DNA of 64,000 nucleotides, taken from contig NZ_MPHK01000017.1 in assembly GCF_001957135.1 (NCBI RefSeq), positions 40,080-104,079 of the forward strand, read 5' to 3'. The position numbers were made by a program, and so were the translations under genes. Below, one piece after another: positions 1 through 9,287 of this stretch. The stretch's first letter is position 1. Each line of letters begins with the position of its first letter. The notes beneath the pieces are model-generated. The model saw nothing but the letters and a program-made list of their open reading frames with translations. It was not told where the DNA came from and searched no databases. The DNA is from Shewanella sp. UCD-KL21. GTDB taxonomy: Bacteria; Pseudomonadota; Gammaproteobacteria; Enterobacterales; Shewanellaceae.

Positions 1-1560
1 TTTTAAATAGCCGCCCACATGATGCTTAGCCAGCTCTTTAATGTAGCGAGGATCTTCTGTGGCTAAGTCATAACGCACACCTGATGCAATCAGGACCTTT
101 TTAATCCCCGGTACATCACGGGCGGCGCGATATAAATCAATGGTGTGTTTATGATCGGTACCTAAATGGCCACAAATTGAGGGATATACACACGATAAAC
201 GCCGACAAGTGGTTTCTGCTTTGACACTCGTACAGCCTAAGCGATACATATTGGCGGTTGGGCCACCTAAGTCAGAAATTACCCCAGTAAAGCCCGGCAC
301 TTTGTCTTGAATATCTTTAATTTCTTTGATGATGGATTCTTGCGAGCGACTTTGAATAATGCGCCCTTCATGCTCGGTAATCGAGCAGAACGAACAACCA
401 CCAAAACAGCCACGCATGATGTTAATCGAGGTCTTAATCATGTCGTAAGCAGGGATCACCGCTTTACCATAACTTGGGTGCGGTACCCGCTGATACGGCA
501 AATCAAACACCGCATCCATTTCATCTGTATTTAATGGCCATGCTGGCGGGTTAACCCACACAGAGCGGTTGCCTTGGGCTTGAAATAACGCGCGGGCACA
601 ACCCGGATTTTGCTCTTGATGCAAAATACGTGAAGCATGGGCATATAAGAATTTATCCTCAGCCACTTTTTCATAAGCAGGCAGTAGCACATAGGTTTTT
701 TCCCATGGCTTGGGTCTTGCTGGCTGCACGCTGATGGCTTTAGGGGCATCATTATCAAAAATCTTTTTATCGGTTGGGCCGGATAATTTTTCGCAGCCGA
801 CATCATCAGCGCCATAAGGATTGGGGATGGGATCAATCTTGTGTAGTTGATCTAATTTGCGCGAATCCATGCCTTTCCAGCCGGGCAAAGGTTCATGTCT
901 GATAACCGCGGTGCCGCGAATATCGTGCATGTCGACCATTTTTTCGCCCGCAGCGATGCGATGCGCCACTTCCACCAGCGGACGCTCAGCATTACCGTAA
1001 ATTAAGATATCGGCTTTGGCATCAAAAATAACACTGCGGCGCACTTTATCTGACCAATAATCATAGTGGGCAATACGGCGTAAACTGGCCTCAATACCAC
1101 CAATCACGACCGGCACTTCTTTAAAGGCTTCTTTACAACGCTGGGTATAAACGGTTACCGCGCGATCTGGGCGTTTACCGCCTTCATCATTTGGGGTGTA
1201 GGCATCATCACTGCGAATACGACGATCTGCGGTATAGCGATTGATCATCGAGTCCATGTTGCCGGCGGTGACACCGAAAAACAGGTTCGGACGTCCTAGC
1301 TTCATGAAGTCATTTTTATTCGACCAGTCTGGCTGACAAATAATACCAACACGAAAGCCCTGCGCTTCAAGCATACGGCCAATTACTGCCATACCAAAGC
1401 TTGGGTGGTCCACATAAGCGTCGCCGCTGACGATAATAATGTCGCAGCTATCCCATCCAAGTTGATCCATCTCTTTACGAGACATAGGAAGAAAGGGAGC
1501 CGTGCCATAGCATTCGGCCCAATACCTTGGGTAATTAAATAACGTGGATTCAACTTGCAT
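1..1560 (-). CDS. ygiQ: YgiQ family radical SAM protein (3' end cut by window)
   Basis: Minus-strand reading frame open from the ATG at 1558-1560 to the left edge of the window, about 520 codons, so the C-terminus is missing. The N-terminus reads [19 protein letters not shown], then a B12-binding-like/UPF0313 N-terminal region. The radical SAM cluster motif CxxxCxxC is seen as CFGGCSFC near residue 385 (around 385-415), preceded by NIMRG, with the YgiQ-typical insert between the N-terminal region and the SAM core. YgiQ proteins are cytoplasmic 4Fe-4S enzymes of unknown substrate, usually 700-770 residues. The gene stands alone, with the next minus-strand gene about 180 bp upstream. Family assignment is firm; function is not known for the family. 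Confidence 0.93.
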   Translation of the reverse strand, partial: MQVESTLFNYPRYWAECYGTAPFLPMSRKEMDQLGWDSCDIIIVSGDAYVDHPSFGMAVIGRMLEAQGFRVGIICQPDWSNKNDFMKLGRPNLFFGVTAGNMDSMINRYTADRRIRSDDAYTPNDEGGKRPDRAVTVYTQRCKEAFKEVPVVIGGIEASLRRIAHYDYWSDKVRRSVIFDAKADILIYGNAERPLVEVAHRIAAGEKMVDMHDIRGTAVIRHEPLPGWKGMDSRKLDQLHKIDPIPNPYGADDVGCEKLSGPTDKKIFDNDAPKAISVQPARPKPWEKTYVLLPAYEKVAEDKFLYAHASRILHQEQNPGCARALFQAQGNRSVWVNPPAWPLNTDEMDAVFDLPYQRVPHPSYGKAVIPAYDMIKTSINIMRGCFGGCSFCSITEHEGRIIQSRSQESIIKEIKDIQDKVPGFTGVISDLGGPTANMYRLGCTSVKAETTCRRLSCVYPSICGHLGTDHKHTIDLYRAARDVPGIKKVLIASGVRYDLATEDPRYIKELAKHHVGGYLK

Positions 1561-1699
1561 GTGTGTAACCTAAAATTGATGGATACGTCGATAAACGGTC
1601 GCGGAGTATACCAGTTGGCGATGACTAAGTGTGACTAAAAAAGCAGCAGATGTGAAATTTTTTTATTGGTGGCTAAAAATAAAAAACCTTATAAATACA

Positions 1700-1721
1700 G
1701 TGGGAATAGTAAAACTCCCAC
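1700..1721 (-). terminator. Possible terminator hairpin after the MAPEG gene
   Basis: Inverted repeat GTGGGA / TCCCAC with a 10-base loop lies just downstream of the MAPEG stop codon on the minus strand. The T-rich tract follows only after about 10 bases, so it is a weak Rho-independent terminator at best. Confidence 0.35.
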
Positions 1722-1737
1722 CTTATCAAGCACTCAG

Positions 1738-2133
1738 TTATAAGCCTAAAAATAAACCGATATTCACCACGGCTAAACTGATAATAACAATCCAAGTGGT
1801 TAACACCCCCCAAAACCGGCCAATATGATAACCGCCTTTGCCCTGAGTTAAGCCAATGGCATGTAACAGCCGCGCGAATAACCATAAGCTGCCAAACAAA
1901 TGTAAAAATGGCGCTGATAACCCATTCACTTCAGCCACCAAGATTAATAGCAGCGCAAATGGTGCGTTCTCAATAAGGTTAGCGTGCACCCGATCGGCAA
2001 GGATTAAATCTTGATTACCGTCATTTCCAATGCCGATGTTGAGCCCTTTTCTAAGCTTAACCACCCGCAGACTAAAATAAATGGCCATTATGGCCGTTAA
2101 ACCGATATATAACCCCGATACACTGGCGATCAT
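1738..2133 (-). CDS. MAPEG family membrane protein (YecN-like)
   Basis: 131-residue integral membrane protein with four hydrophobic segments (about residues 3-24, 57-76, 78-93 and 110-130). The family signature is visible: NxxENxP-type text RVHANLIENAPFALL near residues 48-62, and a C-terminal ARLLHAIGL segment. MAPEG proteins are glutathione-linked or eicosanoid enzymes in eukaryotes; the bacterial YecN-type members have no established substrate. The gene is monocistronic between ygiQ and the divergent oxidoreductase gene at 2353. Length and motif fit the bacterial family; physiological role unknown. Confidence 0.85.
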   Translation of the reverse strand: MIASVSGLYIGLTAIMAIYFSLRVVKLRKGLNIGIGNDGNQDLILADRVHANLIENAPFALLLILVAEVNGLSAPFLHLFGSLWLFARLLHAIGLTQGKGGYHIGRFWGVLTTWIVIISLAVVNIGLFLGL

Positions 2134-2352
2134 TTCAACTCCTTTTAAATGCTGTTAAGGCTTCACTATATGCTAAATATCGGCTTTGTTTAATGACAAA
2201 AGCGATTTTTATCATCACAGCCACAACGCTTACAACAGCCTTACGTCGAATTTATTTAACAAATGTCACCTATATTGCAGTCATCATAATTCAGTTGCTC
2301 TAACCTAAAAATCGATTGATAACACCAAATATGACTCGAAGGAACAGAGCAG

Positions 2353-5300
2353 ATGAAACATAGTGACATCACTTTAGAAGATAAATATAACAATACATCT
2401 GGTCGTATCTTTATAAACGGCAACCAAGCTTTAGTTCGATTACCGCTCATTCAAGCGCAATTAGACAAAAACCAAGGCTTGAATACCGCGGGTTATATTT
2501 CAGGTTATCGAGGCTCGCCACTAGGGGCATTAGATAGTTATATCTGGAAAGCCAAAAAACGTTTTGACCAGCACAATATCACCTTTCAACCTGGGGTTAA
2601 TGAAGACCTAGCAGCAACGGCGATTTGGGGCACCCAATTACTCGACACCATACCTGAGCCGAATGTCGATGGCGTATTTGCCATGTGGTATGGCAAAGGC
2701 CCCGGCGTTGATAGAAGTGGCGATCCATTTAAACATGCAAACTATGCTGGCACCCATGAACATGGCGGCGTGTTGGTCGTTTACGGTGATGATCATCCCG
2801 GCAAATCATCGACCATCTCACATCAAAGTGAACAGGCCTTAGCAGCCAACCTCATTCCCTCACTCTACCCTGCTGATGTCAGCGAATTTATTGATTATGG
2901 TATTTTAGGCTGGGCGCTGTCTCGTTATAGCGGTTTATGGGTGGGCTTTAAATGTGTTAATGAATCAGTGGAGCAAACCGCCACTATTGATATTGATCTG
3001 GACAATATTGATATCAAACGCCCGAGTCGAGATGACATGCCAGCGGCCAGCATCAATCTCAAAACCAGTGGCTTTATTCCGCCGCAAACCAATGAAACCA
3101 ATGTCATTACTCACCGCCTGCCCTTGGTGCACCGCTTTATTAAAGCCAATAATATTGACCAAATTCGCGTGGCTAAAACTGACGATGCAGCTAATAGCAG
3201 CCTAGGTATTGTCACCGCAGGTAAAGCCTATAACGATGTAATGTCGGCCCTCGCGATATTAGGCATAGACACTGATCTTGCGCAAACGCTGGGGCTTTCG
3301 GTATTCAAATTAGGTTGTATCTGGCCCATCGAGCCCAGTAAATTAACTGACTTTGCCCAGCAGCAACCTGAATTACTGGTAATTGAAGAAAAGCGCGCCT
3401 TTATTGAAGAGCAAATAAAATCAATTCTGTTTGGCAAACAAGGTGCCACACGGGTTATCGGTAAACAGGATGAAAATGGCCTTGCGCTCGTCAGTGCCGA
3501 TGTGCAATTAGAGCCACTCACACTGGCCTTTATCATCGCTGAGCGCCTGCGCATTAATGGTCAAACTCACCCCAAGGTTGATGACGCACTGGCGCGTTTA
3601 CGCTCAAAGCTTGACCCTAAAAGTTGCGCCACCAGCTTACCTAGAACCCCTTACTTTTGCTCTGGTTGCCCCCATAACACCTCCACAAAAGTACCTGAAA
3701 ACAGTATCGCGATGGCAGGTATTGGCTGTCACGCCATGGCAGCATTTTATCGCAAAGACACCATGATCCCCTGCCATATGGGCGGTGAAGGCATGCAGTG
3801 GGTGGGCTTAGCCAAATACACTAACACCAACCACGTGTTTCAAAACCTAGGCGATGGTACTTATTATCACTCTGGCTTAATGGCAATCCGCGGAGCCATC
3901 GCGGCCAAGGTCAATATCACCTATAAAATTTTATATAACGATGCCGTTGCCATGACTGGCGGTCAGCCAGTGGATGGGCCAATCTCCGTCGCTGAAATTA
4001 GCCAACAAGTCACCCATGAAGGCATTAGTAAATGTGTGATTGTAACCGACTCGCCACAGGCATACGCCAATAACCCAGACATCGCCAAAAACGTTGAGAT
4101 TTATCACCGTGACCGTTTGGACATGGTGCAAACCATGCTAAGCAAAATAGCAGGTTGCACCGTATTAATTTACGAGCAAACCTGTGCGGCTGAAAAGCGT
4201 CGTCGCCGTAAACGTGGCTTAATTGCCGATCCAACGAAACGCTTATACATTAATGCTGAGGTGTGTGAAGGCTGCGGCGATTGCTCAGTTCAGTCAACCT
4301 GCGTGAGCTTGCAGCCTAAAGTGACTTCGAAAGGCATCAAGCGTCAGATAGATCAATCAAGTTGTAATAAAGACTACAGCTGTAATAAAGGCTTTTGCCC
4401 TTCGTTTGTCACTGTCATTGGTGGCACCCCGAAAAAGGCCGCTGCCACCGCGATTTCAGCAGATGTGTTTGCTACAATTCCCGCGCCTACTGTGTGTAAC
4501 ATTGACGATAACTACAATGTCATGATTGCAGGCATTGGCGGTTCAGGGGTGATCACTGTCGGGGCGATATTAGGCATGGCAGCCCATATTGATAATAAAG
4601 CCTGCTCAATTTACGACATGACCGGCTTGTCGCAAAAAAATGGCGCGGTTTACAGCCATCTTAAATTTGCCAACTCACCTGAGCGCTTATTTAGCCCTAA
4701 AATTGATACCGGCAGCGCCGATTTAATTTTAGCCTTTGATTTACTGGCCACCCTAGATCAACACATTATTAAAATCATTACTAACCAACAAACTCGCCTG
4801 ATTGGTAATGCTGCCATCGCGCCACCAGCCGTGTTTCAATTAAACCCACAGGCGATCCCCACTGAGTTTAAAGAGCAGCAATCGTTAGCCCAATTATTAG
4901 GCAGCGATAATGTCGACTTTATCGATGCATCCAACATCGCCAAAAAACTCATGGGAGATACCATAGGCGCTAATTTATTTGTAGTGGGCTTTGCCCTGCA
5001 AAAAGGGGCTTTACCGCTATCAGTTGCGTCAGTTGAGCAAGCCTTAAGCCTGAATGGTGTGAGCGTTGACTTTAATCTCAACGCATTAAATTTAGGGCGT
5101 TTATTGTGTTTTAATCCTGAATTTTTCTCGCAATTACTGACCACTGACAGCCAGCAAAATATTGCGACCACCGCCTTTAGTGCCATTGAAGACGGGGCTG
5201 AGCATCTCAGTCATTATCAAAATAATGCCTATGCCAAACAATACCGTGAGTTTATTGAACAGGTCAGCCAAGCAGAGAAAGCTGTGGCTGAAAATTCTGA

Positions 5301-5841
5301 CCGCTTAACCTTAGCGGTAGCCACTAACCTAAGTAAATTAATGAGCTACAAAGACGAATATGAAGTCGCGCGTTTACACAGCTCAGCGACGCTTATGCAA
5401 AATTTACATAACGATTTTGACGGCGACTTTAAGGTTAAATTCTCTCTCGCACCGCCTTTGTTTAGCAAAAAACACCCTGATACTGGCTTGCCTATTAAGC
5501 GTGAATTTGGCCCATGGATCTTAACGGCGTTTAAAGTCTTGGCTAAATTTAAGTTTTTGCGCGGCTCTAAACTAGATATGTTCAGCTATACCAATGAAAG
5601 AAAGATGGAAAGGCAGTTAATTAAAGATTATCAAGCAGATATAAAGCATATCATCGAAAACCTGAATCATGATAATTTAGCACTCGCCATTGAAATCGCT
5701 CAGCTACCGCAAATGATTAAAGGCTTTGGCCATATTAAAGAAAACAATATTAGCGCCACACTCATGGCCAAAGAAAAGCTATTACATCAATTTACCCATG
5801 GCCCAGATAAATCAGCCATTCAATTTAAAGAAGTTAGCTAA
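2353..5841 (+). CDS. Indolepyruvate ferredoxin oxidoreductase, fused alpha/beta/gamma form
   Basis: 1162-residue fusion of the IorA- and IorB-type modules. Such enzymes oxidatively decarboxylate 2-oxo acids (aryl or branched) to acyl-CoA, using thiamine diphosphate and iron-sulfur clusters and passing electrons to ferredoxin. Seen in order: the pyrimidine-binding domain with GYISGYRGSPLGALD near residue 45; a Cys-containing stretch FCSGCPHN near 435; the ThDP diphosphate-binding motif GDGTYYHSG near 500 with the downstream MTGGQP; a Cys-rich CEGCGDCS plus further cysteines near 637-690; the gamma-type domain starting GIGGSGVITVG near 727; and a C-terminal region of about 250 residues as in the long proteobacterial fusions. 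It precedes the FAD-linked oxidase gene by about 20 bp, so the two are probably co-transcribed. Substrate is inferred only from family and context. Confidence 0.9.
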   Translation: MKHSDITLEDKYNNTSGRIFINGNQALVRLPLIQAQLDKNQGLNTAGYISGYRGSPLGALDSYIWKAKKRFDQHNITFQPGVNEDLAATAIWGTQLLDTIPEPNVDGVFAMWYGKGPGVDRSGDPFKHANYAGTHEHGGVLVVYGDDHPGKSSTISHQSEQALAANLIPSLYPADVSEFIDYGILGWALSRYSGLWVGFKCVNESVEQTATIDIDLDNIDIKRPSRDDMPAASINLKTSGFIPPQTNETNVITHRLPLVHRFIKANNIDQIRVAKTDDAANSSLGIVTAGKAYNDVMSALAILGIDTDLAQTLGLSVFKLGCIWPIEPSKLTDFAQQQPELLVIEEKRAFIEEQIKSILFGKQGATRVIGKQDENGLALVSADVQLEPLTLAFIIAERLRINGQTHPKVDDALARLRSKLDPKSCATSLPRTPYFCSGCPHNTSTKVPENSIAMAGIGCHAMAAFYRKDTMIPCHMGGEGMQWVGLAKYTNTNHVFQNLGDGTYYHSGLMAIRGAIAAKVNITYKILYNDAVAMTGGQPVDGPISVAEISQQVTHEGISKCVIVTDSPQAYANNPDIAKNVEIYHRDRLDMVQTMLSKIAGCTVLIYEQTCAAEKRRRRKRGLIADPTKRLYINAEVCEGCGDCSVQSTCVSLQPKVTSKGIKRQIDQSSCNKDYSCNKGFCPSFVTVIGGTPKKAAATAISADVFATIPAPTVCNIDDNYNVMIAGIGGSGVITVGAILGMAAHIDNKACSIYDMTGLSQKNGAVYSHLKFANSPERLFSPKIDTGSADLILAFDLLATLDQHIIKIITNQQTRLIGNAAIAPPAVFQLNPQAIPTEFKEQQSLAQLLGSDNVDFIDASNIAKKLMGDTIGANLFVVGFALQKGALPLSVASVEQALSLNGVSVDFNLNALNLGRLLCFNPEFFSQLLTTDSQQNIATTAFSAIEDGAEHLSHYQNNAYAKQYREFIEQVSQAEKAVAENSDRLTLAVATNLSKLMSYKDEYEVARLHSSATLMQNLHNDFDGDFKVKFSLAPPLFSKKHPDTGLPIKREFGPWILTAFKVLAKFKFLRGSKLDMFSYTNERKMERQLIKDYQADIKHIIENLNHDNLALAIEIAQLPQMIKGFGHIKENNISATLMAKEKLLHQFTHGPDKSAIQFKEVS

Positions 5842-5863
5842 CAAACCGTCACAGAGAATGAAT

Positions 5864-7243
5864 ATGATAGATATTATAAAAAAGATAACCGCTATCGTAG
5901 GTGATAAAGGCATTATCCTTGGGGATGATGTTGCCAACAGGCCCGCTTACTCTTATGGCAAAGGACAATGCCAAGCACTGGCCATAGTGCGCCCTGCTTC
6001 AACCGAAGAGCTATCTAAAGTAATGAGCCTTTGCCACCAGCAGGATCAAACCACCATCCCTTGGGGCGGGTTAACCGGATTGGTCAATGGCGCCTATGCC
6101 GGGGCTGATGATATTGCGATTTCGTTAGAGCGCATGACTCAGATTGAATCCATCGATAATCAAGCGGGCACGATGACAGTGCAAGCGGGCGCGCCGCTAC
6201 AAGTGGTGCAAGAAAAAGCCGCCGCACAAGACTGGCTATTTGCTCTGGATTTAGGCGCCAGAGGCAGCGCCACTATTGGCGGAAATATTGCCACTAATGC
6301 TGGCGGTAATAGCGTGCTTAAATATGGCATGATGCGTGAACAAGTCTTGGGCTTAGAAGCGGTTTTAGTGGATGGCACGGTTATTTCATCATTAAACAGT
6401 ATGCTTAAAAATAACGCCGGTTATGATCTTAAACAGCTATTTATTGGCACTGAAGGCACCTTAGGTATTGTCACTAAAGCCGTGTTACGCCTGCACCCTT
6501 TGCCCAGCAGTCGCAATACTGCCATTGTCGCCGCAACCCACTTTGATGCTGTCGCCAAGCTACTGAAATTACTCAACAGCAACTTAAATGGTCAGCTATC
6601 GGCATTTGAAGTGATGTGGGGCAATTTTTATCAGTTAATGACCGACTCAGACAAGCACAATACGGTTATCGACAGTGGTTATCCATATTATGTGTTAATT
6701 GAAGCTACGGGCCATAACGCCGAGCGCGACGCCGTGCAATTTGAAGAAGCACTAATGGCTGCGTTAGAGCAAGATATTTTAGTGGACGCCGCAATTGCTA
6801 AGTCAGAAAGTCAGCGCGAACAGTTATGGGCCATGAGGGATGATATTGACACTGTCATCAGCGAGTTAAATCCGCTGTTTGCCTTTGATATTAGCCTGCC
6901 TATTGCCAACATGGAGCAATATATTCAGCAAGTTGAAAGCCAAATTATGACGCAGTGGCCCCATGCAAAATTCATTGTCTTTGGTCACTTAGGTGATGGT
7001 AATTTACATTTAGGCATTTGTGTTGGTAGCGATGATGAGCAGACTAAACATCAAGTGCAAAGCATTGTTTATCAGCAGCTAAAACCTTACGCTGGCTCGA
7101 TTTCTGCTGAGCATGGCATTGGTTTAGATAAGCTTAAATACTTACATTGCTCCCGCACTGACAACGAAATAGCCTTAATGAAACGCCTAAAGCTGGCTTT
7201 TGACCCTAAAAACCTGCTCAACCGCGGCAAGGTTTTCCCTTAG
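5864..7243 (+). CDS. FAD-binding oxidoreductase, D-2-hydroxyacid dehydrogenase (GlcD/DLD-like)
   Basis: 459-residue flavoprotein of the PCMH-type FAD family with a C-terminal FAD-oxidase domain. Visible motifs: PWGGLTGLVNG near residue 68, the FAD-binding stretch GSATIGGNIATNAGGN near 135, GTEGTLGIVTKAVLRLHPLP near 195, and C-terminal GHLGDGNLHLG near 380 and SAEHGIGLDKL near 415. Related enzymes oxidise D-lactate, glycolate or D-2-hydroxyglutarate to the 2-oxo acid. I chose the ATG at 5864 because AGAGA lies six bases upstream; an ATG at 5858 is too close to it, and an in-frame ATG at 5726 would overlap the previous gene by over 100 bases. The 22-bp gap to the oxidoreductase suggests a two-gene operon that feeds 2-oxo acids to it. 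Exact substrate unknown. Confidence 0.87.
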   Translation: MIDIIKKITAIVGDKGIILGDDVANRPAYSYGKGQCQALAIVRPASTEELSKVMSLCHQQDQTTIPWGGLTGLVNGAYAGADDIAISLERMTQIESIDNQAGTMTVQAGAPLQVVQEKAAAQDWLFALDLGARGSATIGGNIATNAGGNSVLKYGMMREQVLGLEAVLVDGTVISSLNSMLKNNAGYDLKQLFIGTEGTLGIVTKAVLRLHPLPSSRNTAIVAATHFDAVAKLLKLLNSNLNGQLSAFEVMWGNFYQLMTDSDKHNTVIDSGYPYYVLIEATGHNAERDAVQFEEALMAALEQDILVDAAIAKSESQREQLWAMRDDIDTVISELNPLFAFDISLPIANMEQYIQQVESQIMTQWPHAKFIVFGHLGDGNLHLGICVGSDDEQTKHQVQSIVYQQLKPYAGSISAEHGIGLDKLKYLHCSRTDNEIALMKRLKLAFDPKNLLNRGKVFP

Positions 7244-7295
7244 AAATCGCAATAAATGTCAGCCTAGCAAGCCATTAAGGTTTGCTACGCTGTCC

Positions 7296-7323
7296 AATTA
7301 ACTCAGCAATTAACTCAGCAATT
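7296..7323. repeat. Short tandem repeat at the 3' end of the D-amino-acid dehydrogenase gene
   Basis: Two copies of a 12-base unit AATTAACTCAGC followed by a partial third copy that contains the stop codon of the gene on the minus strand. Likely a recent slippage duplication in the 3' untranslated end. Confidence 0.7.
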
Positions 7324-8571
7324 CACCGCGTAATCAGCGAGAGATATTTCAGGGCGCTCGCCACTGATAAGGTCTGCAAGCGCCTTGCCTGAGCCAGCCG
7401 CCATCGTCCAGCCTAAATGCCCATGACCAGTATTAATATATAAATTATCAATTTTTGAGCGACCAATTAGCGGCACACCAGATGCTGAAACCGGTCGTAA
7501 ACCTGTCCAACTTTGGGTGGTTTCCGGGTTCACAAAAGCGGTCGATTCAGGGTAAATCGCCTGCAATAAATCATAAAGATTCTGCAACCGCCCAGGGTTT
7601 AACTGGGTGTCATAACCGTTAAATTCTGCCGTGCCCGCCACCCGAATTTGATTCCCCAGCGGCACCACCCCAGCGTGCAGCGAATGATCTATCACAGGCA
7701 TACTAGGCCCGCCTTGCCAGCCATCAAGCGCTAGGGTTAATGAATAACCTTTACAGGGGCGAACCGGAATATTAACGCCCACTTGTTTAGCTAATAACGG
7801 CGTGTAACTGCCTCCTGCCAATACAAATGCATCGGCATCTAACTGGCCTTGGCTAGTGTTAATGTGGGTTATTTTGCCCTTGCGCTTAATAATATCGTTC
7901 ACTGTGGTGTTATATAAAAACTGCCCCCCTGCTTTTTCAAGGTAAGTTGTTAGCTCAACACAGTATTGATGGGCATCGCCAAAGCGATCTTCAGGAAAAT
8001 AAATACTCCCGGCGACCTTATCGTTTAGCGGGGCTAATGCAGGCTCAAGTTTAAAGGTGTCATCACGGCTGAGCATAGTGAACTTAACCGCTTCAGGCTG
8101 AAGAAACTCCGCCATGGCCAGCACTTCATCCAGCTCCTGTTGCTGACGACAAACCTTAATGGTGCCACTGCCACCACCCAGATCAGACAACCCGATTGCT
8201 TGGGTCATATCATCAAGCACATCTAAGGTGTATTTCGCCATGCGGGTGTTACGAAAAATACTCTGCTCATAGGTTTTACGGCTGGAGTGTTTTAGAAAGG
8301 AGAGCCCCCACAATGCCAGCGAGGGTAATGCTTTAGGTCTGAGGAGTAATGGGGAGTCTTCTTTGCCAATCATTTTTAGCATATTGAATAATACGCCAGG
8401 GGCATTCCAAGGATCTGACAAACTGGGGGTCAGCAAGCCGCCATTGGCAAAACTGGTTTCAAGGCCTGCTGATTCACGTCGATCAATCACTGTGACTTGA
8501 TGACCTTGGGCATGTAGCTGATAAGCCGTGCTCAAGCCCAACAGGCCACTACCAATAATAATGATATTCAT
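7315..8571 (-). CDS. D-amino-acid dehydrogenase (DadA-like FAD oxidoreductase)
   Basis: 418-residue FAD-dependent amine oxidoreductase. The N-terminal dinucleotide-binding motif IIIGSGLLGLSTAYQL (residues 3-18) is followed by an acidic residue in VIDRRES, and the C-terminal FAD motif includes TGLRPVSASGVPLIG near 358 and NTGHGHLGWTMAAGSGKAL near 380, both typical of the DadA small-subunit family. Such enzymes deaminate D-amino acids to 2-oxo acids at the membrane, passing electrons to the respiratory chain. It follows the RidA-type gene by 35 bp in the same direction, which fits release of reactive imines that RidA hydrolyses. It could instead act on another secondary amine or D-proline-like substrate; it is somewhat shorter than E. 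coli DadA. Confidence 0.87.
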   Translation of the reverse strand: MNIIIIGSGLLGLSTAYQLHAQGHQVTVIDRRESAGLETSFANGGLLTPSLSDPWNAPGVLFNMLKMIGKEDSPLLLRPKALPSLALWGLSFLKHSSRKTYEQSIFRNTRMAKYTLDVLDDMTQAIGLSDLGGGSGTIKVCRQQQELDEVLAMAEFLQPEAVKFTMLSRDDTFKLEPALAPLNDKVAGSIYFPEDRFGDAHQYCVELTTYLEKAGGQFLYNTTVNDIIKRKGKITHINTSQGQLDADAFVLAGGSYTPLLAKQVGVNIPVRPCKGYSLTLALDGWQGGPSMPVIDHSLHAGVVPLGNQIRVAGTAEFNGYDTQLNPGRLQNLYDLLQAIYPESTAFVNPETTQSWTGLRPVSASGVPLIGRSKIDNLYINTGHGHLGWTMAAGSGKALADLISGERPEISLADYAVNC

Positions 8572-8606
8572 GTTTTCCCCTCAAGCATTACAGCGCTAAT
8601 TGGTGG

Positions 8607-8978
8607 CTAATCTTTTATCGCTAACGCTTCAATTTCAATGCGCGCACCCGGGATCAATAAATCAGATCTCACAGTCGCTCTAGCAGGAGGATTATTAGGG
8701 AAAAATTCAGCATAGGCCTGATTAAAGGCGGCAAAATCTTCAACGTGGGTTAACCAAATGGTATTTTTTACAATGGCGTCCAGCGTTAAATCTTGCTCTG
8801 CCAATAAGTTTTTGATGTTGGTTAGCACTTGCTTAGTCTGCGCGGTGATATCACCACCCACTAATTGATTGTTCTGATCAAACGCCATCTGCCCAGATAA
8901 AAAAATAAACCCACCCGCAGCAACCGCAGGAGAGAAAGGTAAGCCTAAGGCATTGTTACCTAATACTTGTTTAGCCAT
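8607..8978 (-). CDS. RidA family enamine/imine deaminase
   Basis: 123-residue YjgF/YER057c/UK114-type protein. The trimeric fold signature is visible: LPFSPAVAAGGFIFLSGQ near residues 13-30, TKQVLTNIKNLL near 47, and the conserved C-terminal PPARATVRSDLLIPGARIEIEALA (near 97-120) with the Arg that holds the substrate carboxylate. RidA proteins hydrolyse 2-imino acids to 2-oxo acids and ammonia, protecting pyridoxal enzymes. Placed first in an operon with the D-amino-acid dehydrogenase, whose product is an imino acid, the role here is easily inferred. Subfamily cannot be settled by eye. Confidence 0.93.
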   Translation of the reverse strand: MAKQVLGNNALGLPFSPAVAAGGFIFLSGQMAFDQNNQLVGGDITAQTKQVLTNIKNLLAEQDLTLDAIVKNTIWLTHVEDFAAFNQAYAEFFPNNPPARATVRSDLLIPGARIEIEALAIKD

Positions 8979-9287
8979 TTAAATTCAACCTTATATCAAT
9001 GATGTCATGATGATTAAAAATCATTATAGGTTTAGTTATTTAGCCAATACTGCAATCAAGATGACACTTTAGTAACTCTTGTTAATAAAAAAGCTCCCTC
9101 TAAGCCTGCAGGTAACAAATTAGCACCATTTATTACTATGCTGTCAGCGCCAGCCATGGTAGAAATAATCAGCAGCCTTTTACGGTGATGGCTAATTTTT
9201 TTACAAGAAAAAGGTCAATATAACAATAAAATATGGCCGTCAATTTCAGCATAAATACTAAAAATAATAACCAAAGTGAGCTCTAGT
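8979..9287. promoter_or_regulatory. Divergent control region between ridA-like operon and Crp/Fnr gene
   Basis: 309 bp without a gene, AT-rich, holding the promoters of two divergent units. A 15-base inverted repeat ATGATT-AAA-AATCAT lies at 9010-9024, about 32 bp upstream of the ridA-like start. Its TGAT/ATCA half-sites recall Crp/Fnr-type operators but with a spacing of five rather than four. Binding by the adjacent regulator is inference. Confidence 0.4.
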
